A DNA stretch of 64,000 bases from Pholis gunnellus (lineage: Eukaryota; Chordata; Actinopteri; Perciformes; Pholidae). Positions 38,201-50,465 of the stretch are shown here, piece after piece. Within the stretch, counting starts at the first letter, position 1. Every line of letters begins with the position of its first letter. The stretch covers positions 15,213,841-15,277,840 of the forward strand of contig OU342806.1 of NCBI GenBank assembly GCA_910591455.2. Direction: 5' to 3'. The notes beneath the pieces were generated by a model, which had not been told where the DNA came from, did no database searches, and saw only the letters and a program-made list of their open reading frames with translations. The translations under genes were made by a program, and so were the position numbers.

Positions 38201-39882
38201 TTGGAAGTTGTAATGGGTATTTCTCACAATTTTCTGATATTTTATAAAGAAAATGATTTGAATAATTAAAAAATTGCCCAGGTCCACAAATGTTTACGTG
38301 TAATGTGACCTTGAAGGGAAATCGCTTTTACACATCGAAGTCTGTTTACAAGTCTTTCGGAATACTTCATATCTGAAAACAGCTGTATACAGTCTTTTGT
38401 GGCTACATAAGGGGACTGCATGAAGTCTGATTAATGTCCTTGAGTGATGTCACTTGTGTCAGCGTAAGTTGGGTCTGAAGACTAAAGGTTTGAAAATGAA
38501 ATAATTCTTTGGGTGTGGAGTCAGAATGAAGGGGCCAGAACTCTGAAGCTCGCTCCTCATCTCTGCTTGAGGTTCGAGGCTGCAACAGCTGCTCAGCATA
38601 AAACTCTCGAAATCTCTGACCAAACTGTCTGCCGTTGAGTTGCAATGTGGGTAATTTGACTGTAGATTTTGACAAGAAAATAAAAATATGATATATCTGG
38701 TTCTGCTGCCATGGATCCTTTTTTGAACTGCCCAATTTTTAGTCCGACAATTTTTGTGGAAATTGTTTATTAGGAATAACTAATTCTCAAGGGGGTCATC
38801 AACGACAATAGTACAATATACCAACAATTAGACGAAAGATTTAACAAAATTAACAAGACAATTGAATGATACATTTGACAAAAACAAACAAACAAGCAAA
38901 ATTCAGGAGATCCTACTTCAAGCAGAGCATGAAAATGGATAATTTATTTATAGATTATTTAATTATTAATGTCAGTAATAGCATTGAGTAATAAAGATAT
39001 AATACATAATGATAGAGTTGTTTTATTATGTATTGTTATTATGGACATGTGCAACTGACGCCAGGGCATTTTTTAACAAGTGAAAAGTTGATCAAAATTG
39101 AATATTTACAGGTAGATTATTTCAATCAGAAGGACTATTTAACATAAAAGCTTTCCTAAAGCGTTTTACTTTTAGACTGTAGGGACATAAAAAAGAGCTG
39201 TATAAAGTATCTCAGTTGAGTAGAAAAGGCACCATAAACTGTTTTAAATAGTGAGAGTGATTGAAATGTTCACATTTACAAGTAAACTGCAGTCAATGTC
39301 ACTGTCTACTTATGATGGGAGAGGGAAAGTTAAGAGTTTTTATACATTGTACAATGATGAGTTATAAAAAGAATAGACAAGAGAAAATCTGCATAGTCTA
39401 TTATGAACCACACTGAGAAGAAGATGATACATTTTGATAATTGGTAAGAGGAGTTTCTTTCCAACAGTAAATGAAAAGCAGTTTCTGGATCAGCAAAGAA
39501 CACTAATACTGTAGTTCATCTTCTTCAGAATATGATGGATGGCAATCAAGACAGGCAATAACAAATGAATAAGCTTCAGATTTGGATTTAATGCTTTGGC
39601 GAGTATGAAGTAAAAGTAAATCATGGTGAGAGATTTAGTTTTATCAGGAAGTAATGTATTAGCTGTGTTGTAGGGTACTAAAATCAGAACGCGAAGGCGT
39701 TTTTAATCTGTATTAGATTAGTTTTAGATGTGCATGTTGTTATAGGAATGTCGTGCCAAGTAGGTGGAGAACTCTTTCAACTCGATGCATCTTTGGGTCA
39801 ACTGAAGATGGAATTCTGTGTGATAGAAAAACACAGCGTCAAGGTTACCGTTGTGTGACAACTTTAGAAAAACTGTGTACTC
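35201..39882. other. Intergenic, no gene seen
   Basis: I see no exon chain. A minus-strand open frame of 110 codons at 38403-38735 has no recognisable domain and no convincing splice context. A short remnant of the AATAGTTCAACATTTT repeat lies at about 36455-36490. Otherwise the sequence is AT-rich and featureless to the eye. Confidence 0.55.
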
Positions 39883-40296
39883 TCAGATACATTTGTTATT
39901 GTGTAATTTTAAATCAATGTAAGTGACAATTGGCTCCCGGTGGGTGAGTGCCAGTGCTTCACATTTGTAGGTGGCCGGCACCAGCTCCCAGTTGACCCCT
40001 GGTCCTGCCACCTGCAAGGCGTCACGTAACTCCGGACTTGGATCACGGCCTCCACACCGCGTCCGGTTGCAGAGAGGTCCGGAAGAGGTCAGAGAGAAAA
40101 CACACAATGGAGTCTCCTGATCTACTCCCACACCAGGGCCCACGTCCTGCTCATGCTTATTACATCCACACAAAGCAAGATGTGCTCGCCTGCTCAATCT
40201 CATTGACCGGGACCTGAGCATGCCATTGATGAACAATGGAATAATAAAACTCACCCTCGGGCAGCTACCAGTGGGGAAAACAAATAACTTGCACAC
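39883..40296 (-). other. GC-richer islet with a 137-codon open frame of unknown meaning
   Basis: The sequence is visibly richer in G+C than its AT-rich surroundings. It holds an uninterrupted minus-strand frame including CGGRDPSPELRDALQVAG and LTHREPIVTYIDLK. I recognise no protein family, see no signal peptide or membrane span, and there is no clear exon partner. It could be a conserved non-coding element or an old transposon remnant rather than a gene. Confidence 0.25.
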
Positions 40297-41344
40297 ACAA
40301 TTAGGTCATTTTCATGCCGTGATGGGCCAAGCCCTCTGATGGGGAATCCTACGCCTAGTCCTTTGAAGTACAGGTCAACGATTATGAGATGGAGTCGGAA
40401 CTGTCCATCAGGTTCAGTTGAGATGACAACTGATGCGCATGACTTAATTAATGTCATTCTACTCGCTTCTGTGTGTGGTTTTGTGTATAAAGCTCGATTC
40501 GTCCAGTGTGAGGGGAGAGAGTAAATGTGCTCTTGTATCGGTTATGAGAAATGTGTGAATGGATGGGAAAATGTACCTTGTCATTGTCTGTGTTTAGATG
40601 GGATGATGCCCGGCAGCCTGACTCACCACTCTGTGCTGCCAGTCACGTCAACATTCCTTCCACCATGTTTGATTTGGAATGGGTACCCTGGAACAATAAC
40701 TTTATTCCTCAGTTGCACTGCCAGCCTATACTGCTGAGGCAAGGTTTCCTGTATGCTTTTGGACTGGGTGCTAATCTTCACACCTCATATACAGTAAAAA
40801 TATATTTGTATCCCTCTGCATCTTTTCCCGGCAACACGTTCATCAAGTACGGAAAGTTTTAGGGATGTGAATAACACCACAGCCTCTGCCTCTGTCTCTG
40901 CCTCATCACTTTCTCTTTGATACACGCTATGTTGCATGTGTTATGTTAGTAATCTAAAATCAACACAACGTAATTTCAAAACAGGAGCAGCACACAGAAA
41001 CTGTTGCTGATGGGACACTCTTACTTTGCCTCAGGAATATGAAATAATACAAATCTTTCATTTGATTACCTTTACCTTTACCTTACAAGTGTATAGATGT
41101 TTTAACTGATGTGCCGAAAAGTGAACGCTGAGACCACAACGACCACTTCAAAATACGATTGATGACTTAACTGTTATTTCAAAGATAATTTATTTGTTGT
41201 TCTTTTGTGCAACATCGTCTGTTGTTAACTTTCACTTTTAAATCTGTAGATAAAAATATATATGTACAATAAGTTAAAACGTTAAAGTAAAAACTTGAAA
41301 GTTCTTGACATTAGATAGATAAGAAGATAGATAGAATAACTTTT
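40297..41344. other. Intergenic, no gene seen
   Basis: Only short overlapping open frames occur here, without splice support or similarity that I recognise. Confidence 0.5.
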
Positions 41345-41396
41345 GGATGGATAGATAGATAGATAGATAGATAGATGGATGGATGGATGGATGGAT
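41345..41396. repeat. (GATA)n/(GATG)n microsatellite
   Basis: About seven GATA units pass into GATG units. It directly precedes the retrotransposon fragment. Confidence 0.93.
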
Positions 41397-41455
41397 AGAA
41401 ACTCTTTCTATCTGTCTATCTAAAAAATATTGTCTTCATTCCATTCCCTGTTTAC

Positions 41456-43420
41456 AAAAAAGGAAAGAAAAAGAACAAAAAGCTGAACTGGAACAAAAAA
41501 ATCAACCGACTCAAAATCATTAATGCAAGCAACCCAACAGAGGGAACCCAGAACAAATTAAGAAAGTATAAGTTACAAATAAATTAAATTACTTATAAGA
41601 AAACTCAATTCCTGATACACATATAAATCTGGTAAATTGGCAAATCAAATTAACAAAGGCTTTGGGTAATCATTTATTAACTGGAATAAGATTCTGTACA
41701 CTGCACCTTCAGGACATTATCAATGGACAAACCTCACAAAGTTTCACACTGCACAGGAGGACTAGGCAAGGATGCCCACTCTCTCCCTCACTATTCACCA
41801 TTTTCATTAAACCGTTGGCTGCATCCATTCATCAGAACATCTATACAAAAGGGGAATCCAAACACTCAACACAATAAGATCAGTCTTTATGCAGATGATA
41901 TATTGCTCTTCCTTCAAAACCCCTACTCATCCCTGCATTAAACTATTAAACTTAATGAATCATTCTATAATATCTCTGACTACTCCATTAACTAGAACAA
42001 ATCACCCATCCTTCCATTAGATAGTAATGGTTGGGATGTGGCAGCCAATACACCACCTATCCCTTTATACACAGGTCCCATCATGTATTTAGGAATAGAA
42101 ATTTCCCCCAGGCTGCATGAGCTGTTCAACTTCACTACTCAAATGAATAAATGATGACCTTTTCCTCTCGATGAACTTACCACGATCACTTATGGGCAGA
42201 ATAGCTACAGTTAAAATGACAATAATGGAAAAATACTGGAAAAATACTGGAAAAATACTGGAAAAATAAGACACCAAGAATTAAACTGGCTACTCTCCAA
42301 AACAGGAAAACACAAGGAGGACTTGAAGCCCCACATTTGTTTCCATTATTCTCAGCAAATCAACTTCTACAGTTTGTAAAGACATTCAGATTTTAGATTT
42401 ACCATTTCTCAGCCTAGTCTATCAAATGCCATCTTTGTCTCAAAAGATTTACAATAGCAGAAACTCTAAAAGCCTGGAGGAAATTCCACAAAATCACAAA
42501 CACCACTTTTGCACCTTCAAATTGTAATCCCATCTGGAAAAATCCAGATTTTCTAAACTACAAGAAACCACTAAATTTCCACACATGGTCCGATAAAGGC
42601 ATCACATATCTGGCACACATCTTCAGTAGTAATACCCTGGTTTCATTCACCCACTTGGTCCAGAAGTTCGGCATTGGGAGCAAACAATCTTTGGAATATC
42701 TGCAATTTAAATCATCTGATCTATCAAAACGTTAAGACCACTAGAACTTCCCTCCTCAATCTCAGAATTAATTAACATCCCCTCCTCAAAAAAGTTAATT
42801 TCAAAGTTATGTAGAATAATATCACTGTCTGACAAAACACTATCCATACCATCAAGAAAATAGGAATTATCACTACTGCTGCAGACTTCTGGAACCAAAT
42901 TTGCTTCATGACTAAAAATGCTAACTCATACAGGATAAGATACTCTTAAGCACTTGGCAAAAAATGTCTAAAATGGGATTCACGTCAGACATCTGTTCAC
43001 ATTGCACACAAAATTGCCCGGATAGCTATATTCACGCCACTTGGCACTGCACACCAGTTAAATCTTTTTTGAAAGAAATCCCTGAGCCACTATACTATAT
43101 ATGGCTGCCGCATCCCATTATCCCCTTCACTGTGCTTGCTAGGAGACATCAACAATTAATAAGAAACATCAAAACACAAACAGCCGATTACACCTAGTAG
43201 CCCTAACTATCGTCAAGAAAAATATTTTCATGAAATGGAAATCAAGGAATACCACACATATCACACACTGGAAAAACTTAATGATAGATTACATTTCAAT
43301 GAACAATCTAACCACCTCCATCACATACACTATAACAGAACATCACTCCATTTGGTCATCCTTTATTGTGTTTTTACCACCTATTTAACAAATGTCCCCC
43401 TGGGGATGAATAAAGTATAC
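41456..43420 (+). mobile_element. Decayed, internally deleted L1/Tx1-like non-LTR retrotransposon
   Basis: The plus strand carries broken pieces of a LINE reverse transcriptase. RTRQGCPLSPSLF is at about 41750-41790. The catalytic YADDILLF is at 41888-41911, in a different frame. Further pieces are NKSPILPL near 42000, then a C-terminal cysteine-histidine segment with SHCTQNCPDSYIHATWHC near 42995-43050. Several stop codons and frame shifts separate them, so it is not functional. Upstream of the palm domain, only a lysine/glutamine-rich remnant resembling the linker after the endonuclease remains, so the middle part seems deleted. The 3' end (CCCTGGGGATGAATAAAGTA) runs straight into a long (ATCT)n tail, as in many fish LINEs. 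The exact clade (L1 or Tx1) is uncertain. Confidence 0.82.
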
Positions 43421-43519
<99 letters not shown>

Positions 43520-43576
43520 CATCCATCCATCCATCCATCCATCCATCCATCCATCCATCTATCTATCTATCTATCT
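43421..43576. repeat. (ATCT)n microsatellite with internal (ATCC)n, LINE tail
   Basis: About 24 ATCT units, then roughly ten ATCC units, then ATCT again. It abuts the 3' end of the retrotransposon and probably grew from its tail. Confidence 0.97.
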
Positions 43577-44615
43577 TCCTATTAATATTAAAATTACGGT
43601 TATTATTGTTTATTCATTTATTTTAATTGATTTATGATTTTATTTTTGCCAACCTACCAATTCAAATCCACATACATACTACATACATACATACATACAC
43701 AATTATATATATATTATATTATATATAATCTCATATTATTACTTATGACGATATTATATTATTGAAATTATTTAAATACATTTTTGTCACTATTTCTGAC
43801 AATGTTATATTGCTATTGAGATGATGATATTATTATTACAGTTAATAACATTATAATTATTTTCTATTATTATTATTATAAGAAACTTATCAACATAAAT
43901 TCACATTCTATTCCGCACTGGCAATCTCCCATCCGCCATGTATTTATTCATTTTTGACTATTTATTCATCTTATCTATTTTTGTACTCTATTTATTTATT
44001 TGGTTATCACCCCTTTCCACACTCATTATTCTCATTGTCATTATTTTATTTTTATCTATTTACACATATATATTTACACATATATATATATATATGTATA
44101 TAAATAGATACAAAAATTACAATTAAAAACAAATAAATGAATAAATAATATTTTCTTATAAAAATACATAATAAATCAACTGGTGACCCTGCCTGAGTAA
44201 ACCTGCTGACCCGTTCTGGAGCTCCCTGACAGTGCCTGGTTATGCTTCGCTGCCAGTGGACTGGGCGGCCCTGGTCCTGACTTTATTCATATTTTTGTTA
44301 TCGTTAGTGTTAAACGCACATATTTATTGATTTTATTATTTTGTAATGTACGTTATTTCCCCTTTTATTTATCGCTCACACACACAATGTAGCTGGCCTG
44401 TATTCACTGTTCTTGTCGTCCTCTTGCTGTTCCGTTTATGTATTATAAATAGATTATGCATAAAATCAAGTACTTTGATTACATCGTTTCCTTAAAGAGG
44501 AGAAACTTGTTTGCTCTTGTAACATCAGAGAGTTTATATAAAAGCCCAACCAGAGTCAAACTGAAAAATACAACAATGCTGATTTCTGAGAAATGTGCTC
44601 CCTTCCCTGGGAGCA
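43577..44615. other. Very AT-rich spacer downstream of ptgs2, no gene seen
   Basis: This stretch is full of TATATA, TTATTA and ACATAC runs. A slightly GC-richer patch at about 44180-44280 has no recognised coding content. Nothing further can be named. Confidence 0.55.
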
Positions 44616-45242
44616 TTTATTAGTGTCAACTTTGCAAGTCAATAGGCATTGAGAACAAACATTTTTTTTTTTTACAAATTGGTCATACATGTCAAGTACA
44701 TGGATATTTTAAGGCCATATAACTGAATGAACTGATCAATAACAATGTAATTCTGAACAACAGTACAGCTAAGTTATTAATGCCATTTCAAATTACCCAA
44801 AGCCAATACGCAGACTGGAGTAAAAAAAACAATCATTAAAACAATACTGAAGTAGGAACATTGGATGAAATGGGTCAAGATCAATCATTAATTTCACTGT
44901 GAACATCACTACTATGCCTTTGTAAAACACTGGGACAACCGTACAATTTCAGTAGCAGTTGATCTAAGGGAACATTAGGAATTTAATGTACACTACTATG
45001 TAGTTAAAACTGTAAACTAACATTCAAGTATCAAGTTTCTGAGTGTCTGAGGTCAATACTGTAACAATAATTTACAATACAATGAATCTTTCAATAAATA
45101 AACACAACCACAGACTTTTGTTCTGGAAAACTAGACAAAATTACATATTAAAAAAACATTGTGTTATAAATAGAATACAATAAATACAAAAATAAAATAA
45201 TAAATAGATACATAAAAAATATGCTTAAAAAATAAATATAAA
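44616..45242 (-). promoter_or_regulatory. ptgs2: ptgs2 3'UTR with clustered AU-rich decay elements
   Basis: In the gene sense, six ATTTA pentamers fall within the first roughly 155 bases after the stop codon (45089-45242). This is the place and density of the AU-rich element that makes mammalian COX-2 mRNA short-lived and inducible. A canonical AATAAA (TTTATT at 44616-44621 on the plus strand) would give a 3'UTR of about 640 bases. Other AATAAA-like motifs lie closer to the stop, so the true end is not fixed. Confidence 0.65.
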
Positions 45243-48200
45243 TTAGAGCTCAGTAGTCCGTTCTTTCAAAATGACCGTGGGGTTGATATCACTGTCGCGC
45301 GAGTGGGATGTGCTTGAGTTGATGATCATGGACCCCGTGTCTTTGACGTCGGGGACATTAAAGGATGCCACGGGACAGGGGCCCTGGACGTTATTGCACA
45401 CGAGCCTCTGCAGGGAGGCGGTGTTGACTATGTTGAAGCCCACGCTGCCTCCGAATGTGCTCGGCTTCCAGTACTCCGGGGAGCAGATGGGGTTTCCCAT
45501 TAAGCCCTTGAGGGAGAAAGGGGCCCCCATCTCGACCATGGTCTCCCCAAAGATTGCGTTAGGCCTGGGCTTCTCCACCAACAGACCCGGGTAGAGCTCC
45601 ACAGCGTCGACGTGTCCGTAGAACTCCTCAAGCACTGCGGCCATTTCTTTCTCTCCTGAGTAACACAAAAGAGGACATAGGTTTAGTTATCTGGCTCCTA
45701 TCACTCGCTCGGCAGCTGCAAAGCTTGCTGCTAGTCTAAATATGAGCTCAGTCTTTTGACTGATTCAAATCCAGCCCAAATAGTAGACGAGTGTATGCGC
45801 TTGTCTTTCTTACAAGCACACACAGCCTGATAAAATTAGTTTTTAATTAACGTTAAATCCTTTCATTTTGAAACTTCTCGTCTGAAGCAGGAGGCCTCTC
45901 TTGTCTGTTTATGTGTTGCTCTCTGTGATGACAATCTGCTTATGTTATCTCAAGACTAAATGAACATCTGGTTCTCAGAGTCACGGAAATAAATTCCAAA
46001 CCTCCACAGCTTCTGGACACTAAAACCAAGTCCATATCATTTCTTTAATATAAATGATCTATTACTTTAAACTTCAAAAGTCGTTCAAGCTCACAACTAA
46101 CTCCTGCAATCAGTGCATGACAATGTTACAATAATTTGGCCTGAGGCAACATTCCCTTACACTTCACAATGATAATAACCTCTTCACTAATCCTCTAACG
46201 TCATCGTTTCCACCTGCAAGTACTGTACATATTGTGTCTTTGTCTCACCTGTAAGGTCTTCAAAAGAGCTGTAGGGCTTCAAGGAGAAGCGTTTCCTGTA
46301 GGCGTTCATAGACTGGTAGCGCATTTGTCTGCTGTTTTCAATGGACTTAATGGCCACGTACATGAGAGGTCCTGGCACATTCCGGCCGCCGGCAACCTAA
46401 AAGAATTAATAGAGAGTCAGTAAATAAGCCTTAAATTAACAGTGGTGTTACAAGCTGAATCCAAATGTTGCTCAGACAGTTCTTACCCGTCCAGCAATCT
46501 GATTGGTAAACGACTCCACAAGGTTGCTGATGCCGTGCTCGGTGACTACGGAGGTGTTGAAGACAAACTCTTTATAGCTGTAATCTTTCTCCTCAATGTG
46601 GAAACTTTCAGGCATCAGAGGGTGCCAGTGGTACAAGGTGTTGAACTCGGATGCAATGCGATTCTGGTACTGGAAGCGCTGGTTGAACAACAGCTCGGGA
46701 TCAAACTTGAGCTTGAAGTTATAGCCGCTCAGGTGCTGCACGTAGTCCTCGATCACAATCTTGATAGTCTCGCCTACAGGAAGAAAAGAAAAGGACATTT
46801 TTCATTTATAGCAGATATTATAGATGTTTGAAGTCCCTCTCCACTTACAATGTGTGTTGCTTCTTGTAAGTTTGATGAGGAAACTTGAAAGTTCCAGTGC
46901 ACATACAATGAGAATAACCTTAAGGATTAGGGGAAATCTTGTCCAGCAGATGATTTACGATTGTGCAAATATTTATTACTCAAAAGTTTATGAATATTTC
47001 AATGAGGGAGTACATGTAAGTGTAAGATTATTTGCTTTTCTGTGGAAAATCTATATTAGACAAATAATTATTTAAGCAGTGTTGTTTTTTATGTCTTAAA
47101 ACGTGTTTGGATGGGATCTTTAAATCATTCTGGTGAGGAGTAATAGTTGGTGAAATGAAAAACCAAACATATCCTCTTTCTAGTAAATCATTTTCCTCAG
47201 GGTAGAGCTCAATTGCACCACTGTGTACAACAGGGTTGCTGGTTGCTGATTAACGAAACAAAAAGTACAACTTCCTCATTTCGTAACTACATTAATACTA
47301 TCAAAAGTGCATTAGAAGCCTTTCTTGCTATTGTTTTGACAGAATTCTTCCAGCTACATTACAGCAAAAGTTTTAAAAACGTTTGTACACAAACTCACCA
47401 ATCAGAATTAGCCGTGTGGTCTGGAAGAGCCTTTCGTCGTCCCAGTCCGGGTGGACCTCCTTCAACACATCACACACTCGGTTGTGTTCTCGTAGCCAGA
47501 TGGTGGCGTACATCATCAGACCGGGGACTAGGCCGAACGCCTCGTGGCCCACAGCGAAGCGGTGAGAGTCAGGAACGTGGGGAGGGTAGTGCATCTCAGC
47601 GCCTACTTCCTTTACTGTAGGGGGGTACACCTCTCCATCCATTATCTGCAGCGTTACGCAAGAGAGGAAGCAACTGTTAGACACTTGTGGTTTGAAGCAT
47701 TTGCCTGTTTAAACTACTGGCCATCTGTCGGTCTTCACATACCTGATATTTAAGCTTGCCATCCTTAAAGAGTCTGAGCTTGTGTTGCCTCTCGAGGCTG
47801 TCTCCATAAATGTGGTTGAGGTCCACCTGAAAGCAAACAAAACACCATAAATACAAGTAATTCACAAATCTCTTTTCTCTCCTTCCTGACTAAAATCTGA
47901 CAAGGCTTGAAAGCCGCTGTGCTTACCCCGTGGCCTTTAGCTACAGTAAAAGCAGGTCCTTTCTTCATATCAGATTTGAAGAACTGGTGGGTGAAATGCT
48001 GTGCGAAGAAAGCAAACATCAGGCTGGTGCCCTGTGGATCCGGAATGAACTGTCTTCTCATTAGAAGTTTCTCAGCCAATAGCTTAGCATCAGGCAGCTC
48101 CTTTTTACCTGGGGACACAACACTACAGTAAGCATACAGCACTATGACACAGAACCAAGCTGGTTTAACTTGGATGAAACTTATTAACGTTATTGAAATG

Positions 48201-49484
48201 TGATGATTTACTTTTACTTGTATGAAAAGCAACAATTGAGGCCAACTGTCACTGTAAATTCTTGATACACGTCCAATGTGGTTTTCTGTTCTTTAGTTTA
48301 GGCTTGCTGGGGCAGGTTTTTCTGTGTTCCCTTAGCACATTTTGTTTCAGTCATTCCAACATAATGTGAGCACTGCTCGTGATGTAATGAGGCCAAGCTA
48401 CTCTTGCTCAGTAGTCAAGAATCTGAGAAAACTGGTTCTCCAAAGGCAGAGAGTGAAACTCACCTAATACTCCCATAGGGGTTGGGCAATCCTCTGGCAC
48501 AGGGGGGAGGGTCCGCGTATAGTAGGAGAGGTTGGAATATGCTTCCCAGCTTTTGTAACCATAATCTGCATTGAAGGTCGGAGGACTATCAATCAAGTGG
48601 GACCGAGCTAGAGTGAAAAAAAAAACATTTCATTATTAGTTACAACTGCTTCTCTACAAGCTGCAATACAAATTATTGAATGTGAAAATCCATCTTCTCA
48701 TTTTGCATTCAGCTAGAGACACTTACATGTCAGCACATATCTCATGATGCCATCCCTGAGGAAGGAGATGTTGTTGATAATGTTCCAGAAGCCCTTGAAG
48801 TGGGTGAGAAGGTAGTGGACAGTGTTGGGCGATGGCTTCAGGGATATTTTGACCCAGGTGAGAAATTCAGCTGTACAAGCCAAGAGGAAAAAGTTAATTG
48901 ACCAAATTACCAGAATAAATAGATCCACATTTTACATTCACCTCATTGTGTGCCATTCATACTTACGTGTTGTGCAGTTTTGTCCATGATATCCTGTGCG
49001 AGTGCAATCACACTCGTAATTATCAGTTCCAAGCGCTGTGCAAACGCCCCTGTTCTGACATGGCTCTGAACAACACCGGTTACCTGTGACAGACAATGTT
49101 GGACGGTTACTGACAGTTCACTTCAGATACCAACTGTTACAATAGCCTCAAAATGTAATTGAACCCAAAAACTCTACAATATTCGTTATGCTGTAATATA
49201 AACCTCTGAGCTATGACATACTTTAATGGTGTTGTTGGCTATCATATCCATTTAAATGCCATACAACATATTGAGTGGTTTATACTTATGTCTTCTGATA
49301 TAAAGATATACAAAATTACAAAAAGTAAAAAAAAAAAAAAAAACGAATGCAAAACTTTAGACACCTGAAACCAAACTTTTAACAATGCTATCTGCGGTGT
49401 CATTTTCAGTTTGATCTACTTACCCCCTTCGCAGACAAGAAAACCCAGAGCCAAGAGGAAAACTGCAAATGTAAATCTGTACAT
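45243..49484 (-). CDS. ptgs2: Prostaglandin G/H synthase 2 (cyclooxygenase-2), complete
   Basis: COX-2 is the inducible ER-lumenal haem enzyme that turns arachidonate into PGG2 and then PGH2. Ten exons, 49484-49424, 49083-48967, 48870-48727, 48607-48464, 48108-47927, 47826-47743, 47645-47399, 46773-46487, 46396-46249 and 45655-45243, join in phase to 608 aa (human 604). The protein starts with a signal peptide ([17 protein letters not shown]). An EGF module follows (about residues 22-58, [12 protein letters not shown]), then the membrane-binding helices, then the catalytic domain. Key residues are present: Arg109 (ovine Arg120) in [12 protein letters not shown], distal His196 in [11 protein letters not shown], Tyr374 and haem ligand His377 in FNTLYHWHP (Tyr385/His388), and Ser519 in GAPFSLKG (aspirin Ser530). 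Val512 in TMVEMGAP marks COX-2, since COX-1 has Ile. The tail has an N-glycosylation site (NSS) and ends KERTTEL, an ER-retention signal of STEL type. Confidence 0.98.
49424..49484 (-). other. ptgs2: ptgs2 exon 1: start codon and signal peptide
   Basis: This 61-base coding exon holds the start codon and a 17-20 residue hydrophobic signal sequence ending near CEGG. The donor is GAAGGGG|GTAAGT. The next exon supplies NRCCSEPC, which begins the EGF module. The roughly 85 bases upstream to the expected transcription start form the 5'UTR. Confidence 0.9.
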
Positions 49485-49595
49485 AGTCCAAAGACTTTGT
49501 CGGCTCTCGTTTTTCTTTCCTTCTCGCTCTTTTCCGCCGTAGTGGTGTCGCTGTGACGCCAACAGTCTGAATACCAACCTGCTCATTGGAGCACG

Positions 49596-49622
49596 TTTAT
49601 ATGCTAGAGAAGGGTGACGTCA
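49596..49622 (-). promoter_or_regulatory. ptgs2: ptgs2 core promoter: TATA box and perfect cAMP-response element
   Basis: The gene-sense strand has ATATAAA at 49602-49596 and, 12 bases further upstream, the full palindromic CRE TGACGTCA (49615-49622). This mirrors the mammalian PTGS2 promoter, where a CRE sits close upstream of the TATA box and carries CREB/ATF and AP-1 responses. It predicts transcription starting near 49570, about 85 bases before the ATG. Confidence 0.8.
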
Positions 49623-50465
49623 TTTCGTCCTCGCATCCGGCCGCCGTTTTAATGAACAGACGCGGCTATGAATACATCGACCACATACCAGAGGAATATT
49701 TTTTCTTTCACAATCTCAACTTCTCTACATTTCTAATGATGGTGTTTCGTGTGTTTTGGCACCAAGCTGACTTTACTGGCAACGCTTTGGCAACAAATAT
49801 TGAAAGTGCCAGCTTTCATTTGTAATTTGTATTTCTTCCCATACAAACGACAAGTTGTAGAGTTTGTAATTGTAATTAATGTATCCTTAAGTGCTACAGA
49901 ATGCAGCCACTTTTTAAATATTAAAGATACATTTCCCCTGAATATCTTAATTATTCAGACTACATTTCCACCAGAGGACGACTGTAATTCAAGATGATAA
50001 TATGATTTCATGTAACAAAGGAAATATCTGACAAATGGAAATAAAGAGATTCTCTCTGAGTTGAGGTAATGTAATTAAAATGATTAATTAAAGGTAGAGT
50101 ATGAAACCTCAAGAGCCACGGGTCCCTGTTGGCATCAATGCCATGAGCTTTCTCCCTTATTCGTTGTCTGAAATAATTATTACTTGAAATAACCGTGCTT
50201 CTTGAGAACATTTGATGACAATACTGCATGAACAAATAGACACTTTATTGAATTATAATTGTGTCAAACCCAAAGGATCTTCTAATCAATGTGTGTCTTA
50301 AAACAAAGGTTGGAAATGACCAGCACACCCCTCTGTCATTTTCTCAGTAATTCACAAAAAAAAAAGTTTATTCTGTCAACACAGTCAGTCTTTACGCGCC
50401 CTCACGTGGACATAATTGCGCACTGGTGCGCATTTGCAGAGGTGGAGAACTCTGGAGCCGACTGC
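49623..50465. promoter_or_regulatory. Divergent intergenic control region between ptgs2 and pla2g4a
   Basis: This short interval separates two head-to-head genes. It contains an E-box CACGTG at 50403-50408, a perfect 7-2-7 inverted repeat resembling an NRF1 element (TGCGCACTGGTGCGCA, 50417-50432), and a CTCF-like CCACCAGAGGACG at 49968-49980. An AP-1 consensus follows at 50466-50472. The left half is AT-rich and otherwise plain. The motif calls are by eye only. Confidence 0.5.

Noticed and set aside
38403..38735. 110-codon minus-strand frame with a start codon
   Set aside because: No recognised family, no partner exons, and a composition like its surroundings. I found no support beyond its length.
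43235..43585. 116-codon plus-strand frame ending in repeated YLSI and HPSI units
   Set aside because: The repeated part is a translation of the (ATCT)n/(ATCC)n tail of the retrotransposon, not a gene.
48825..48870. Apparent loss of an arginine in COX-2 (LTW where human has LTR) taken as the Arg120 position
   Set aside because: Counting residues shows that human Arg106 (ovine Arg120) lies in LTSRSHLID, which is intact here. The changed position is elsewhere in the membrane-binding region.
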